From Klebsormidium nitens (lineage: Eukaryota; Streptophyta; Klebsormidiophyceae; Klebsormidiales; Klebsormidiaceae), in contig DF237142.1 of assembly GCA_000708835.1 (NCBI GenBank), forward strand, positions 65,810 through 129,809: 64,000 nt of DNA, written 5' to 3'. Below, piece after piece: positions 12,633 to 26,000 of the stretch; position 1 is the stretch's first letter, and each line of letters opens with the position of its first letter. The notes below the pieces were generated by a model. That model saw only the letters and a list, made by a program, of their open reading frames with translations. It ran no database searches and was not told where the DNA came from. The translations under genes were made by a program, and so were the position numbers.

Positions 12633-15600
12633 CTAGAAAGTGACCTCCAACCTCCAGTCCTCGCCGGCCTCCGGCACCGGCAGCTCCACGGTCAGACGCG
12701 AATCCGTCTTGTCATAATCGAACTTCAACGGGGTGCCGTCTCCCAGCACGCAACTGACTGGCGCGTCGGACGCCCACATCCCGAAGCGCCCGCGTCCGCG
12801 GACGTCCAAGGCAACGCGCGTGTCGGAGACGCTCATCCCAACAATCGCGCCGCCGGAGTTGAACATGGAAAGAAGCCCAATGGGGGCAAAGCGCACTCCG
12901 CTGGGAAGCTCCTGAAACAGGAGGAAAACAGAGGATGAGCCGTCTGTGTTGAGTGAACACATTGGTGATTTTTCTGACGAGGGGACACTTTTGCATGCAA
13001 AGGTTTATGTACAGTGCCTAAGGAACTGAGGTACTCTGGAACTGAGGTACTCTGTGCACAATTTGCGTAAATGTCGAAATATAGAGGGCGCATAGAAGAC
13101 CTGGGAACATGACAAGCAGGAGGGAGGGTTGGCCAGGCGGAGCGGCCTCCCGGACCGGCAAAAGGCGTTGGCTGCTGTGCAAGGTGTCAGCAACAAGCAA
13201 GGCAGCACGCAAAACAGGCACGGATTTTGACATGCTCTCAAGGTTTGAATCCCAGAGGTTACTACTTGTTGATCTAGCAACCTGAGCAAAAGGGTCATCA
13301 GGACTTACTGTAATGGGAGCCACCGTGAACAGCTCGTAGTCAAGGACCGGCAGGGTGATGGCCACGCCGCCTGAGGCCGGGATCGCGAGAAGCTCGTCTG
13401 GGAAAGGACAAAGTTACGGTGTCTAGACAATCGTGCAGAGAAACACCTCCTGCAGGATGTCGGGACTTTCATACACTCAAGAACACGTTCTGCTGCTTGC
13501 TAGTAGGCTACTTTTGGGCTAGAAAGGGTTTAGTGGTAACCAAAGGGGTTTGCATGAACCCGAGACGGGGTGCTACGTAAGCTGAATAGGATTGGTTGGT
13601 CACCCTTCAACCAGACATCCAGAAGACTGATTTCCTTCAAAATACTCGCACCGCTCTTTGAGTACCTTTTCTCAGGCAACAGCTGGATTGACAAACAGCT
13701 CACAAATAGCAATTGCGGGTGTAAAATGGGACTCTTTGCACCCACCTCCTTGGTGCTTGTAGACTGCCACGTCACCGGTCCACGTGTCTCCGGCCAGCTC
13801 CGCCAGGCCTTCCACGTCAGTCGGGCGCACAGTGCTCGTCACGGCCTGGGGGGCCTCGTCGTGAATCCGGTTGTGCTTCTTGTCCTTGCACCAGGCCGCG
13901 CCCTGCAAAGAAGGTTCGCCGAAATTGAGACGCCGTTCCACGAGACGGTTCGTCCTCTTTCGGCGACTGAGAAGCCCGTAGACAAATGCTCCAGTCGCCA
14001 CAATCGAAAGTGGAAAGAGCAGCAACATCGAAGTCGCGACGGCACCACAAGTTGTGACGCTTTTGCGCGTTCGAGAGTGAAGCAGAAGAACAAACGTACC
14101 TGGCAGTTGAAGGCCCCAATGACGCCGCTGTACAGGTTCTTGTTCCAGATCTTGAGCATGCTGCAGGATGGAGAGAGATGCAGTCAGCAACGCACTAGCC
14201 GCAAGGCCACCTCGGAACTTTCGAAGAATGAAGCGTTGCGTTCCCCCTAATCGCTAACGTACCGACACTTTTAAGAGACAATCATCATGCGAGGAGCCTT
14301 CGACCAAGGAAAATACCTCCAGACAGCCCAGCCACAGTTCCGCACGTCCACAGCCTCTTCGGTAAAGCCCAATAGGCTGTTTGCGACTTAACGAAGCGCA
14401 AGATTGCCGAGTATCAGCGGCAGGCGAGCCAGTAGGTTTGATGCGAAGGGAGTGAGAGAAGTAGTCCCATACCTGACGCCGTCTCTAGCGGGGTCGTTGA
14501 AGAGGCAGTCGCGGGTCGGACGTCCGGGCAGCTGGGCACGCAGCGTACGGCCGTCCGGCAGGACCAGCTTGCGCAGGAGCTCGAAGTCGTGCTGGCCCGG
14601 CTTGTCACTGCGGAGAAGCAACGGCCTGAATATTAGGAAGCGGCCGGCCCCCACTTGGTAATTCTTCGAAAGTGGTTTTCTCCTCTTCTTTCCTAAATAA
14701 AAAGCGCCCACATTACCGAGTAGAAAGCGGGGAAGCTGCAACTTGAGTTGCAGTCGCGAAAGAGTGCCGTGGATGAAGACCCGCCCCCACAAAGTGCTTC
14801 AGCGGGAAAAGCATCCCAGCAGGTGTCATCCTCACTTTCAGATCCGAAGTTTTCTAAGTTCACAACAAAAGTCGCCAAATGCGGAAGAACATATGGTAGC
14901 GGAGAATGAAATTGTGAATTTCAAAAAGGGTTGGTAGACCTACCTGACGTAAACTCCGCATCCGCCGATAGCGCGTGCAGCAGCGTGGTAGGCACCCGCG
15001 GTATGAAGGCTCTGAGAAGCAAAGAGGGCACGTGTCAGGAAGATAACTCGGGTTGACGAAGGCACAGCATCAAGTGCAGGGATCGAAAAAACGGCGCACG
15101 TGACATGCTCAGGGTGAGTGATGGAACAAACGCAATGTCCACAGAAGTGTACCTGGGCACAATAACACACTTGAGAGGAAGCAAGACCACGATATAGACA
15201 AATAGAAGGGGACGTTCAGAAAGCAGGCACCTTGTGCAGATTTGAGGGTGAAATCATCAACAAGGGTAGGTCACTACCTGGAACATGTCCCAGTCGGGCT
15301 GAGCAAACTCGCCAAGGAAGAGAGAGTTGTACGCAACCTGTGTCAGGACGAAAACGAGAAGGAGCAGCAAGGAGAAGTGAATTCAATGGGTTCAAGGCAA
15401 ACACCGGTACGCACAACCTCCTGGAACTAAACGCTCAAGAGCTGATCAACTTGCAACGAATCCAGAGTGGCCTAGGCACACAGATTGACACAAGTTCTTT
15501 GTCTCGGCAAATGCAACAAACATGTCGAACATTGAACGGCCTGAAAGCCTGCGTTTTCATGCACGTAGAGGCTTTCTCCTTCCATTCAAAATGGCTTGCG

Positions 15601-18600
15601 GAAACGGAACAGAACTCTTACCGAGGCAATGTGAATGGTGTGGGACGCAGGGTCGCGGGGCCAGAAGTCGTCGGAGGCGCGCACGATGGCAGTCTGCTTG
15701 GAGCTGCAACAAAGAAACGTCCGACATTGTTAGTGACTGACCCTTTAAACCAAAAATATATAAACGACGGTTTCCAAAAGGCTCAGAGTGTACTCACGGC
15801 GCAGCGGAAGCACGATTTTTTTGACCCGACATTAGTGACCCTGCTTATAATCTGCACACGCAACTTGTAAGATCCTTCTGTAAAAAGCCTGTGTTCTTCT
15901 TGGAGTAGATATCGAAGCGAGATACTTGCGCATCTTCGTAAGGTAACGCGGCTCTCGTCGCAGTCTGGCGCTGACCTGTAGATGCCGTCCGAGGAGTGGC
16001 TCATGCACGAGATGCAGCCGTTGTCCGGAAAGTTCTTCTTGACGCTCGCCTCCAGCGCACCATGGTACATGCGCGCGAGCGCCACCCGCCCGCCCAGGCC
16101 CTCGCCCAGCGCCTCCAGAATGCTCTGCACGTCGACCTTGACTCCGTCCACGCCCGCAGAGGCCAAGTACTCGTGCAGCTGCGAAAGGTGTAAAGGGGTT
16201 CAGTGACGAGAAGGCTCGGATATCCGAAAGACGGCACTTTCGATCGTGATTGAACCGGTATCAAAGGTCAGATTTGCACAATAAGCTGCAACAGACTGTC
16301 AGTTTGCTGACAATCTCCTGTTGCAAGGCGCGTTGAGTGACGTCGGAAGACAATCCCTGCCAGACACCCCTGCTCTCATTAAAACGTTTTGATTTGTATG
16401 AAAACGTGAGGGGGAGAAGACTGCAAAATCGTCGCCTGAAAGCAGTGAAGCAGCTCACCTCGTCGAAGAAGTTGAAGGCCTTCTCGGGGTGGACAAGCCC
16501 GATGCCGTGGAGCGCCAGGCTGTCGAGGGCCATGCACGGCTGGTTCTCCAGGACACCGGGGGAGATGGTCGGGTACCTGCGCAAGAGGTCAGGGAACAGG
16601 AGAGTTCAGCCAGTTGCCTCGTTCAAAGAATGGTCTTCTGCAGCCCGCAACTCATCAATTCCGGTCGGAAATCACTTTCAAAAGCTCAGTAAGACCATCA
16701 ACAAATGAGGATCAATCGGGCGGAGGAATCCTCCGAGAATGCAAAGAGAAGGAAAGAGATGATTACCTGATAGCAGCCTCGTAATGTTCCAGGCCATCAT
16801 GATTCGGACGGACACCTCCCCAGTACCTGCATAGTTGGAAACGATAGTGCGTCAAGAAAATTAGCCCCTTGACGCTTAGCCGCCAGGTGATTGTAAGCGT
16901 AGCTTGCGAAAAGGTAACTGGAAGCTACGTTCTGAACTCTCCCAGTAAAAACCTAGGAAGGAGAGGTCGAAGAAGAAGGTATGGTTTTGACCGCCTTGTC
17001 CAAGCCTAGACAATACCTATTTCAGAGCAGATTTCAGAAGAATTGCGATGCATGGCTACTGAGCATCCTTCGAGTCACATTTTCCCAGCACCTGATTGTC
17101 TGCAAAGGGACTCATCTGAAAGCCCAATTCACTCACGGGGGACGGAACACAACAATCTGCCGCTTTCTGAATAACAAGCCTTGAAAGAGTAGAGGACTCA
17201 CCCTGCGAGCGCATGCCAGACGTAGACGTAATTGAGGTCGTGCTGCGACTTCACGTCCTTGACGATGTCCGCGAGGGTCCAGAGCCGCTCCAGTTCGCTC
17301 TTGGGCTCGGTCGCGTCGGTGACGGGGACGACCTTGTTGAACTTGTGGTTCTCCTTGATCGAGGTCAGCCGGCTCGCGAACCTGACGCAGGTAGAAGCAG
17401 AGTTTAAGCTTCACGATTGTTAGATGCGATTTGCGACACTCGAAACTAAGTTTGAAAGGTAGACGGAGCTGGTGGGGATGAACGTGCGAGCGTTGCTTGG
17501 GAAGACGTGCGCTGCCTCTTCCAAAATGGTTGAGAGTATACTGAACGAAAGTGCTTGCGCCAGGTTTCGAGCTAGGAAATCGCAGAGCGTCGGATTACTA
17601 ACGCAAATAGACCTTTCTTTGCCAACGACCCACTTCGCAGCAGTAATGACCAAGTCCGGCTCACCACTGATTCATGGGGACGACACCGCAAACTAACATG
17701 CTGAGGTAGGCAGGCCTGCAAACAGCACAACAGAAGGGAGGCTACCACCCAAGCGTCACGACTAAAGTGATCAAGCAAACTCGTCGAAACGGGCGGAAAC
17801 TTACTGGGTCCCCTCTGTGATGAGCTGTGTGGTGGGCTCCCCCTCCCTCGGCGCGTCAGCAGCGGTGGATTGCCACCCGTCGTCGACGATCAGGAAACGG
17901 GCGGGAGTGCCCCCAGCTGCCAAACTGCACGGAGAAGCGCAGAGATTTGCTCAAACTCGCAGGAGCACAGGGCGTTCTTTGCATTCTCCGTAACATGAGC
18001 ACAAGTAGCTAGTACGATTGGCCACAGGGGAGCAGGCTTTGGACCCGAGCAGAAGGTCACTTAGCAAAGGGCTTTTGCTAGATCTGGACAAGACATTAGT
18101 GATCAGGCAATGGGTAATGAGACGTTTGAGTAAGAGCGAGCGGGTTGGGCTTCGCAGGTTGAAGCGGGTGCTCACCTCTTCAAACCTTCTGACAGGCTCT
18201 CGGCCGTCACCTTGGTGTCTGCAAACAGACGAGACACGAAAAATCAGGCAAAGCTTTCACTATCTCAAAAACACCACATCCGCAAAAAAATGTGCTTCAA
18301 TTGCTTGTTTTTCACAGAATGTGTGCTTAAAACATAAGGCTAGTATGGTATGGTTTCTTCATAAACAAGCGGAGTGCAAGCTCTCGACCCAAAGGAGTCT
18401 AGAGCACCGAAACGGTGCGGAAGTTACTTACAGAAAGCATCCCAGGTGCACCAGCCGAAGTAATCCATGCACTTCGGCATCTGCATAGCGGAGGAGAGTG
18501 GGGTTAAGCAAACTTTTCACACGGGATAGAAAGCCCGCTTCTCGCCCGTCACACTTTTCCTTTGTAGAGGTGCTATAGGGATGGAAGTCAATACTAAGAG

Positions 18601-20737
18601 TACGTCATGTAAAGCATCGTGCTGCTTCATGTCAAGGAGGAAGGGCTCGTATACATGTCATGGACTTACCAATTTCTTTTCTCTCCGCTTGAATGTTGAA
18701 GTTGACTCCTCAACAGCTCTGCGACATCGGGAGAATGAGTATGAGTCCGTTTGGCCCTGCCGTCAAACTTCAAAGCCTTGAGAGGTTCAAAAACAGTCAA
18801 CGAGAAAGCCCTTGCAAACGTATGCTCCCCAAAAGTGCAGGCCGCGTTTTAGGCGACTACTCCGGGCATGACCAGAAAACCGTTTGCTGCCAGAATAGTC
18901 GGGCCTATTGCAGTGCAAATCACTCGACCTCTACAATAAAGAGAAAGTGGAAGAGACACTTTGTCATGGATCTAGATAAGCTTCATCCTCAATCCAGAAA
19001 GTCTGCCAAGAAGGTAAACTGCGCGCATGGTCTCAACGTACCTGATTGCATCAGAGATGACGGCGAACGGGTCGCTCCCAGAGTGCACATAGACTGCGCT
19101 GGAAACCATGTCTGTTTGTACAGCCGCATCGCCTGCAAGACCAGTTTCTATGTCAGCCATCACAATCAATCCTCCACTTAGTTTTCACCCCTCAGTGAGT
19201 CGCATGATGTAATAACCAGAGGAAGCTTTACATCAGGTCAACAAGCAATCTCCTCGCCTCTTAGAAGCACTGCCAGTTCAAAGTTTGAGGAGCACTGCCG
19301 ACCCCTGCTAGTCAAATTTCGAGCCCTCCATCCTACGCGATGCTCTAGAGGAGAACTCAATCGGCTCACATCCAGGTTTCTGGTCCCTCACTATTATAAA
19401 CCAAGCTAAAATCTCAAATTTGCTTACCACTCTCCACAATGAGGTTGAGCTCTTCCGAGGGGCTCCCTGCCAGCGACGCTCGGAAGGCGCCTTCCAGGAC
19501 AGGCAGGAAAACAGTGTACACGGTTTCTTTCGAAGCAGGGGCATCGCTGCCTGCATCGCCCGGCGTTTGGACCAACAGGAACTGAGTCTCCGTTGGGATC
19601 TCAGAGGCGGTCGTACCCATGCACTGCGACATCCACCACAGCTTGAAGCGGAAGCAGGCGTTGAATTTGCAGTTGCTGCACAGAATAAAAGCATGACATC
19701 AGACGTTCGCTGGATGGTCTGACAAGCCTGACTCTTGTTGCAAACTCATTCTCTATGCCTTACGCGCCCGAGTGTCCTGTAGCATGCACAGTCCTTTGCT
19801 CCGCTGCAAATAAAGGGTATGCGTAGGGAAACTTTCAGTAGCTGCTGCCTCTCATTGACAACTATCGAAACGAGGAAAGCTGAGCAGCGTTGGAAAGCTC
19901 AGAGGCATCATAATCCTAGGACCTGGAATGACTTCTATCAAGTTGCACATAATTTTGAAATCTAAAAATCTCGTTATATCAGGGAACCTGCAGAAGACAC
20001 TATGATGGATGCGCCATAATCTGCTGGGAACCAGCCAAAAGAGAAGCAACTCACCCTACGAGCTTCCCAATTGGGAGCTTGTGCCGGCTGCTTGGGCTAT
20101 CTGTAAATGCTCCAATGAAAGCACCAGGGACACCGTGACTGCCACCGTCCGCTCTGACCGTAACCTTCGAAGGGACGTTCTTGAGCAGCGTCTGCTGAGC
20201 TCCTCCGACTCGAGCAACCAGCTCGCGCTCGGTGGACAGCTCAATGGATGGAGGGACAACCATGGTGGCTGGTTTAAGGAGCTTCTCTAACTCAACCTGT
20301 TCTTGATCGAGGGCTGGAGGGTTCAACACCGCCTTGGCTACAGGAAGGCGGGGCCACTTAAAGGCAGGGTTAATGGAGGGTTTCCAGGCAGGGGATTGCA
20401 GAGAGGGCGCAGGCACAACTTGGAGAGGGCTCCGAACGGGGTTTGAAAACCTGGAGAGGGTTCGCGCTGCGGCAACCGCGGGCTTCACCAGAGGGGACCT
20501 CAGGAGCCTCTGCGAATGGTGGAGGTGTCGGTCAGCAAAAGAGCTAGTAAACCTTCTACCTAAGCTAGGGAAAAGGCTCTTTGCTGTGAATGTCCCTGAA
20601 CTGAGGCCTTGGGAGCCCTGGAAATGGATTCCAGCTGCAGAAACTGCAGGACAGGATGTTAGGCCCTTGGTGGTCATGAGGGGTCTTCTAATAAGAGGAC
20701 CGAGATGACGCCTTGACACTTCCGTCCTCAGGGCCAT
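12633..20737 (-). CDS. Raffinose synthase / alkaline alpha-galactosidase (SIP1-type, GH36) with plastid-like N-terminal extension
   Basis: Nineteen exons, in transcript order: 20737-20055, 19675-19428, 19132-19042, 18718-18670, 18480-18432, 18218-18176, 17924-17805, 17381-17202, 16826-16767, 16576-16459, 16178-15976, 15703-15622, 15337-15278, 15011-14944, 14607-14473, 14160-14100, 13902-13746, 13397-13309 and 12911-12633. All join in frame to 924 residues. Family hallmarks are [20 protein letters not shown] (near residue 400), [17 protein letters not shown] with nucleophile Asp near 563, [18 protein letters not shown] with acid/base Asp near 626-627, and LPGRPTRDC. The best match by eye is the SIP1/alkaline galactosidase branch, which hydrolyses or transfers galactose from raffinose-family sugars; which activity dominates cannot be told. 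The first ~125 residues ([13 protein letters not shown]..., rich in Ser/Arg/Leu/Pro) look like a plastid transit peptide. Several exons are very short (43-68 nt). Confidence 0.95.
13022..13053. repeat. Perfect 16-bp tandem duplication in the last intron of the raffinose-synthase-like gene
   Basis: GGAACTGAGGTACTCT occurs twice in a row with no mismatch. It lies in the intron between exons 18 and 19 and does not touch the splice sites. This is a recent-looking microduplication. Confidence 0.9.
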
Positions 20738-23070
20738 CAGAAGGTGGTGCTGATCATTGCGGGTGCCGACTCAGCAGCACCAACCGCCTGTGCCTCTTGT
20801 TTCTGGGGGCCACCGGGACTCTGTACCAAAGAAACAAGCGGTCCTATGACATATACGAACAGCATGCTTTAAGAAGCCTCAGGGTGACATCGATCATGCT
20901 GGTCTTGATGAAGAAGAGAAAACCCCTTGACAGTGCTTGATTAAGACGCTTCTTTTTGCTTGCAGAGGATTATTGAGCATCCAAAAGTCTGACTGGTTCT
21001 ATCAATCTTTCACAAATGATCCTTCACATTTTCAAAAACCTAACTTTTGTGAAAGGGCCTCGCTAAAGCTGCATAACTTAGCTCCTGAGCAAAAACAACA
21101 AAACATCGGCTCAACTCTACATGAGTCAGCATTCTGTCAAACCCTCACCACCATAAGCAGAAACACCTACCGGAGTAGTAAACTATCGCAATAGAAGCAG
21201 CAATGCCATTCGCGAAAACCAATATTGCAGATTTGCACTCACCAACACTTTTGGAGGGGTCGATGTGCGCCCGTTGCAGGAAGTTTCGTATGCCACTCTT
21301 TGCAACTTTGAGAAAAGTATAAAAGTTTCTGCAGAGGCCTCCTTTATAGTCCAGGACCAAGTGCCTCTGGAAACTTCAAGCTGGAGCCGTGAAGGTGGCG
21401 TTCCCTCCTCGAAAGCTCGGGTAAGCTTCCTTCTCTGCTAACTGCAGTCGGCCTTTTTCCAGCTCGAGACCAATTGACAAGCAGATCAAAGAAAGTGGAA
21501 CTGAACTGGCTCTTCAAGGAGATAACTGGAGTCAAAGCTCTTCTCCACACCGAGATTAACCACAAAGCGAACCGAACGAATAAAACGGTGCTGACAAAGC
21601 ATGGAAGCTTGGAAGCTCACCGGTGGAGACGGTTGGCAGTTGCGTATCTCCAAGGGCAGTACAACAGGGCAATCTCATGAGTAGGTAGTTTATGCGTTGG
21701 TCCAGCAGAAGGGGAGGAACCTGGTGATGCCTGCATTCACCACCTTCCTGTCAACAGTGAACTGAACAGGAAGAAGACGAACGCCTGATCTGCTGAATGC
21801 GGTCAGAGATTGAGTGCAAATCGGAGCAATCACGAGCAGTGCAGTGTGCACCCAGTAGGTACCTAACTCACCTTGTACCAAGTGCAAGATGTACCGTACG
21901 GCCGGGCAGTGAACTGAAAGACTGTTTTAGGGCCTGCTGGTTAAGTGGTAACTGTCTGACTCGGAACAGGGGCCCGCCGCCCCTGCCCCCGTTGCGGGGG
22001 TTACAGGTAAAGAGTTACCAAGGGGGTTAGATAGTTTAATACTTGGGCAAGGATGCACAGGAGGGGGTTTACTGGTTCTGGGTCTCACGACCGGTCTTCG
22101 GGATCGCTGTCTGGGTTTGAACCAACTCTCCGAGGGCCTCGAATCGGATCTCGAGTGCTGCGTGCAGTGTGCACCAGCCACAGTACCAGATTCTGAGATT
22201 CAACTGCCGCCAGAGTAACTGCTAGACCACGAGATTGGCTGCCGCGTTGGATATCTTCTTCGGCGATGACGTGGTACGTGTGAGTGAGCCGTAACGGCGC
22301 AGATGGCGGCTTTGGAATCTGGATATCTCGTCCGCTTTTGACAAGCGCCCTTAGATGTCCACGTAGCATCACATCGAACGATCTAGAAGCCCTGGGCAAA
22401 ATGGCACATGGTGCACGTGGAACATGGGACAACCGACTCCGGCGAGCATCAATGATGCGAATTGCAAATGGTAGAAAATTTTCTTTGGACCGGCGGTCCA
22501 GTTGAACGGGCCTGGATCCAATGCCATGGATGTCTCGAGCGGCCCCCGGAGTCATTCTAGCTACAGGCTAGAGGGATGGCTGCTGCTGGCAGTCAAGTTC
22601 ATTGTGAATCTGAACCGTGTCGTGGTGACTTTGGCCATGGCGGTACAGCGACCTCATAGCGGTATACTGCTAAGAAGCAAACATCCACTGAAATTGATGA
22701 TGATGGATCTCAGAGGCTGTTGCAGCATACGTCCTATAGTGCCCTGATTAAATCGCCGCAAGCTCTACGAACGCACATGTCTCGCAGAAACGTCAGCCAC
22801 AGCACGTCTCCGGTAAAGTGCCACTTTGGCGCCATGGGCAAGATGTCATTCAAGATCCACAGAGAAGCCTAAACTTCGACGCCAAATGATGTACCCGCTC
22901 ATATCATAAGCAACTCGGCTGCGGGTGCCTTCGAGCATAAAGTCCACTTAAATCTGCAGCCAACGGGTTTCATCGCACTCAAAGAACTCCCTCTTTTATG
23001 CAGGAGAAAAGCGCAACCTGTTCTCCAGGGACAGCCTCCCAAAAAAAACAGCTCATTTCGAGCCATCTCA
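20738..23070. other. Intergenic: upstream region of the raffinose-synthase-like gene and 3' flank of the F-box/JmjC gene
   Basis: The stretch is 2.33 kb. The part next to 20738 should contain the promoter of the minus-strand gene; the part near 23070 holds the 3' end of the next minus-strand gene. A GC-rich block at about 21965-22010 (CCCGCCGCCCCTGCCCCCG followed by a G-rich stretch) can fold on itself. Open frames here (for example 22085-22555 minus) lack ATG context, splice partners or family motifs. Confidence 0.45.
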
Positions 23071-26000
23071 TCAGTTCTTGTCTAACACCCCGAACAACAT
23101 ACTGCTCATCTGTTCCCATGTAAGCGACTCCGATAGCGCCACATGGCGGTGGCGAGACAGCAGGTTGAGCAAATTTATCTCGTGAAGCACGGCGAAACAC
23201 CTGTAGTGAAGGAGGTCGCGTGCAACTTAACGTGAGCTTGCGTCAGAGCGACACTGAGGACACGGCGATAAAAGCTGGTGTGAAGTATGACCACACGTTC
23301 ACCTCAAGCCTTTGATGACTCTACAAAGCTACTTTGAAGCTGCGAAGAAGCACGTTCTGGACCAGCAGCTTATCGTGAGGAAGACAGCTAAACGCGCCAT
23401 TCAATTCGAACCGTTTGTCAGAAGAGGACACTTACATGGCGCGGAACGAGCGTGCGTGTTGGGGGGACTTCTGCGCAGCGCCGCTCGGAGGGGAGCCATC
23501 TGGGGACAAGCGCTTATCTCCGGAATTCGTGGAGGGTTGGGAAGCGCCAAGGAATGCTGACAGCAGCTCGGGGCTCCCCCGGAAAGTTCCAATGTGCAGC
23601 GATGCAATCTCGTACAGGGGGTCCCCTGCAATCGAAAAGAGTCGTCAAATGATTGACTGCCACGTGGTTCGCTGATTTGCAAGTGTTGCAGCTCGCTAAT
23701 TATGAATCACCAACGGACGGGGAACGGGACAGCATTATGGTTTGTCAAATGCGACATAAGTCGTCACGGCCGGAACACAACTTGCTCTGGAGATTCAGGG
23801 TTTTGAAGTCGGGCAGAGGTTTTATACACGTCTTAGCAAGAAGGCTACAACAGATTTTGGCTCGTTGCTTTAGAATCGAGACGTGCAGATTGGCAGGCGC
23901 TAACCTCCCTTGGGAGGTTAGCGCCTTTCCGTTTGGGAGACTTTTAAAATCATGGTGCTCAGATCGGACCAACCTTAAGATGGTGAACGAATCCGCTTGC
24001 AGTCGCTAGGGATGTCATGCAGGATCCAAATAGGCAACGGCAATGCCCAAACACGATCAGAAATGGCGGCCAAGAAACGCCAATTTGAGGAGCTGGGCTC
24101 ACCCGTTCGCGCATCTGCGAAGTCTAGAATATGCACCGCCTCATACCGACCGCCAGTGTCCTTTGTTTCCCTCTTTTCCCGAACCACCCCCTCACCCACC
24201 TCCTTTTCCACCGGGCTTCGACATACCTCTCCATTCAAACGTTGCCCACCAACACCTTTCTCCTCGTCGTCACACCTCTTCGCTTCCCCTTCTGCCACCT
24301 TAAAACCCCCGTTCGCTGGATTAACTTCTCCACCCTCCTCCGTTCCCTCATTTTCGGCCCCCCTCCTCTTAGACATCAGAATATTATCCACCAGCAGGTC
24401 CGTGTGCAGCCACACCGGGTCCCCCCCGTCGAACTCGAGCAGCTCCACCGGGTCCTCCGGTACGTACCCCTCCGCTGACGTCAGCAACCGGTCGGGGAGC
24501 CCGAAGTCCTTCAGCCGGTCCGGCAGATCCTTGCGCTGCGCCCGGAGAAACGCGGCAAAAGGACGCCACCGGGGGGGGACGCCCAGCGCCTCAAGCGAGG
24601 GCAAGTCCACCCCCCCGCGTGATTCGGTCCCCGTGGTTGACTCGTCTTCTAGGTGTAAATTGGCGCCCGGGTTCGGTTTGTTTCCCGGGATGGCAACCGC
24701 TTCGATATGTGAATTGGTTCCGGGGTGAGAGTCAGCTCCAAGGGGAACTTCAGTCTCTAGGGGACGCGCACTGCTGGTCTTCGAAATCGTGCTTGCCGAT
24801 GCCCCATTCGATCCGTGGGGCTCCGAATGCACACCATTTGAACTTGTGCCGTTGCCCTGCTGCGATCTCAAAGCGCAGTTCCCGACGACCATATTTTGAG
24901 CCTGGGGTGCTGACGTCACTGCCGACCGTGCATGCGCTTCTCCGAGGAGCCCGTCTGACTTAGTGGCCTCGCCCGGAGCTTGATGGCTGTTTTTCAAACT
25001 GGGCTCGGCGGCAGAGAAAACTTTCCGGCGCTTTTGTGGAGGCTGCCCGGCTTGACGGTCCGGTTCGTGGGCGTCATTTGCGCAGTCTGGCGGAAGCGGG
25101 AGGGCTTGAATGAAGCCGACTTGTCGGCCCAAGAAACGGGCGAGCGCGAGAAGGTCGCCTTTCGACATCTTGTCGTATCTGCAACAGATCGGCAACGGGG
25201 CGAGATGAGCGACAAAATCTGGCCAACTAGAGCGGGTCGACAAACGGCACCTTCACTTGTCCGGTTACTAGCCAGCTCAGAGACGGACAAACGGTTCTTT
25301 TACTCGTCCGATATCAGGGAACAAAGCAAGAGTCCAGGACTTACTAAGAACATCCAAAGTAGAGCAGAAGCAAACGATCACTTCCGGCGGAATGACTGGC
25401 GTCGGTGGCTCTGAAGATGCATAGGTGGTGATGACCACTTGATTTTACATGGACACGTCACAGAGATTGCTCACGCTCAATCACAGCATACAACACTCAA
25501 AAGGGGTCACGAACGCAGGTTCGGGAGACTTTAGCCTTCGATACGACGGCGTCAGGAGAGGCTCGACTCACCGCAAGAGATAGCAAGCAGACAAGCAACA
25601 TTTGAAGACGGGAACAATCAATAATAATCCTTCATCGGCGAACTCCACCGGTAATTGAAGCTGTTCACCAAATTTTGTTTCCTTCGGCGCAAAGGGGTAA
25701 GCCTTAAGCTCAACCCTGCTCGATATGCCTGATCCGGGGAGCGGTGCTAGAAAGGACGTTGAGACACCTCCAGCAGAACCAAAAACGTCTTCTGAGATTC
25801 GAGTTTACTCGAAGGATGGATGCGACACAGTCTGTTCAGATCAACTGTCAGAGGTGCTTACACGTCACTGAATAGCGTCCCTTCGCACTCCGCCATAATG
25901 ACGTACATCCACCTCCTCTTCACGTCAGCCGTTCCGGACGGCTCCTCCACCGTTCCGTTGACATTCCGTTCCTCAACCACTTCCCCCGCCCTGCCTTTTC

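Noticed and set aside
21920-22020. Possible tRNA or retrotransposon primer-binding site in a GC-rich foldable block
   Set aside because: No cloverleaf with T-arm GTTCRA and acceptor pairing could be built, and no LTR pair or polymerase domain is nearby.
21940-22020. GGTAACT/AGTTACC inverted pair resembling the ends of the element at 36006-36208
   Set aside because: Only seven bases match, the spacing is ~70 bp and no target duplication is seen; likely coincidence.
23997-24728. Long plus-strand open frame (243 codons) opposite the F-box/JmjC gene
   Set aside because: It lies wholly opposite exons 8-9 and their intron; its Pro/Ser/Arg-rich product is the antisense shadow of a GC-rich exon.
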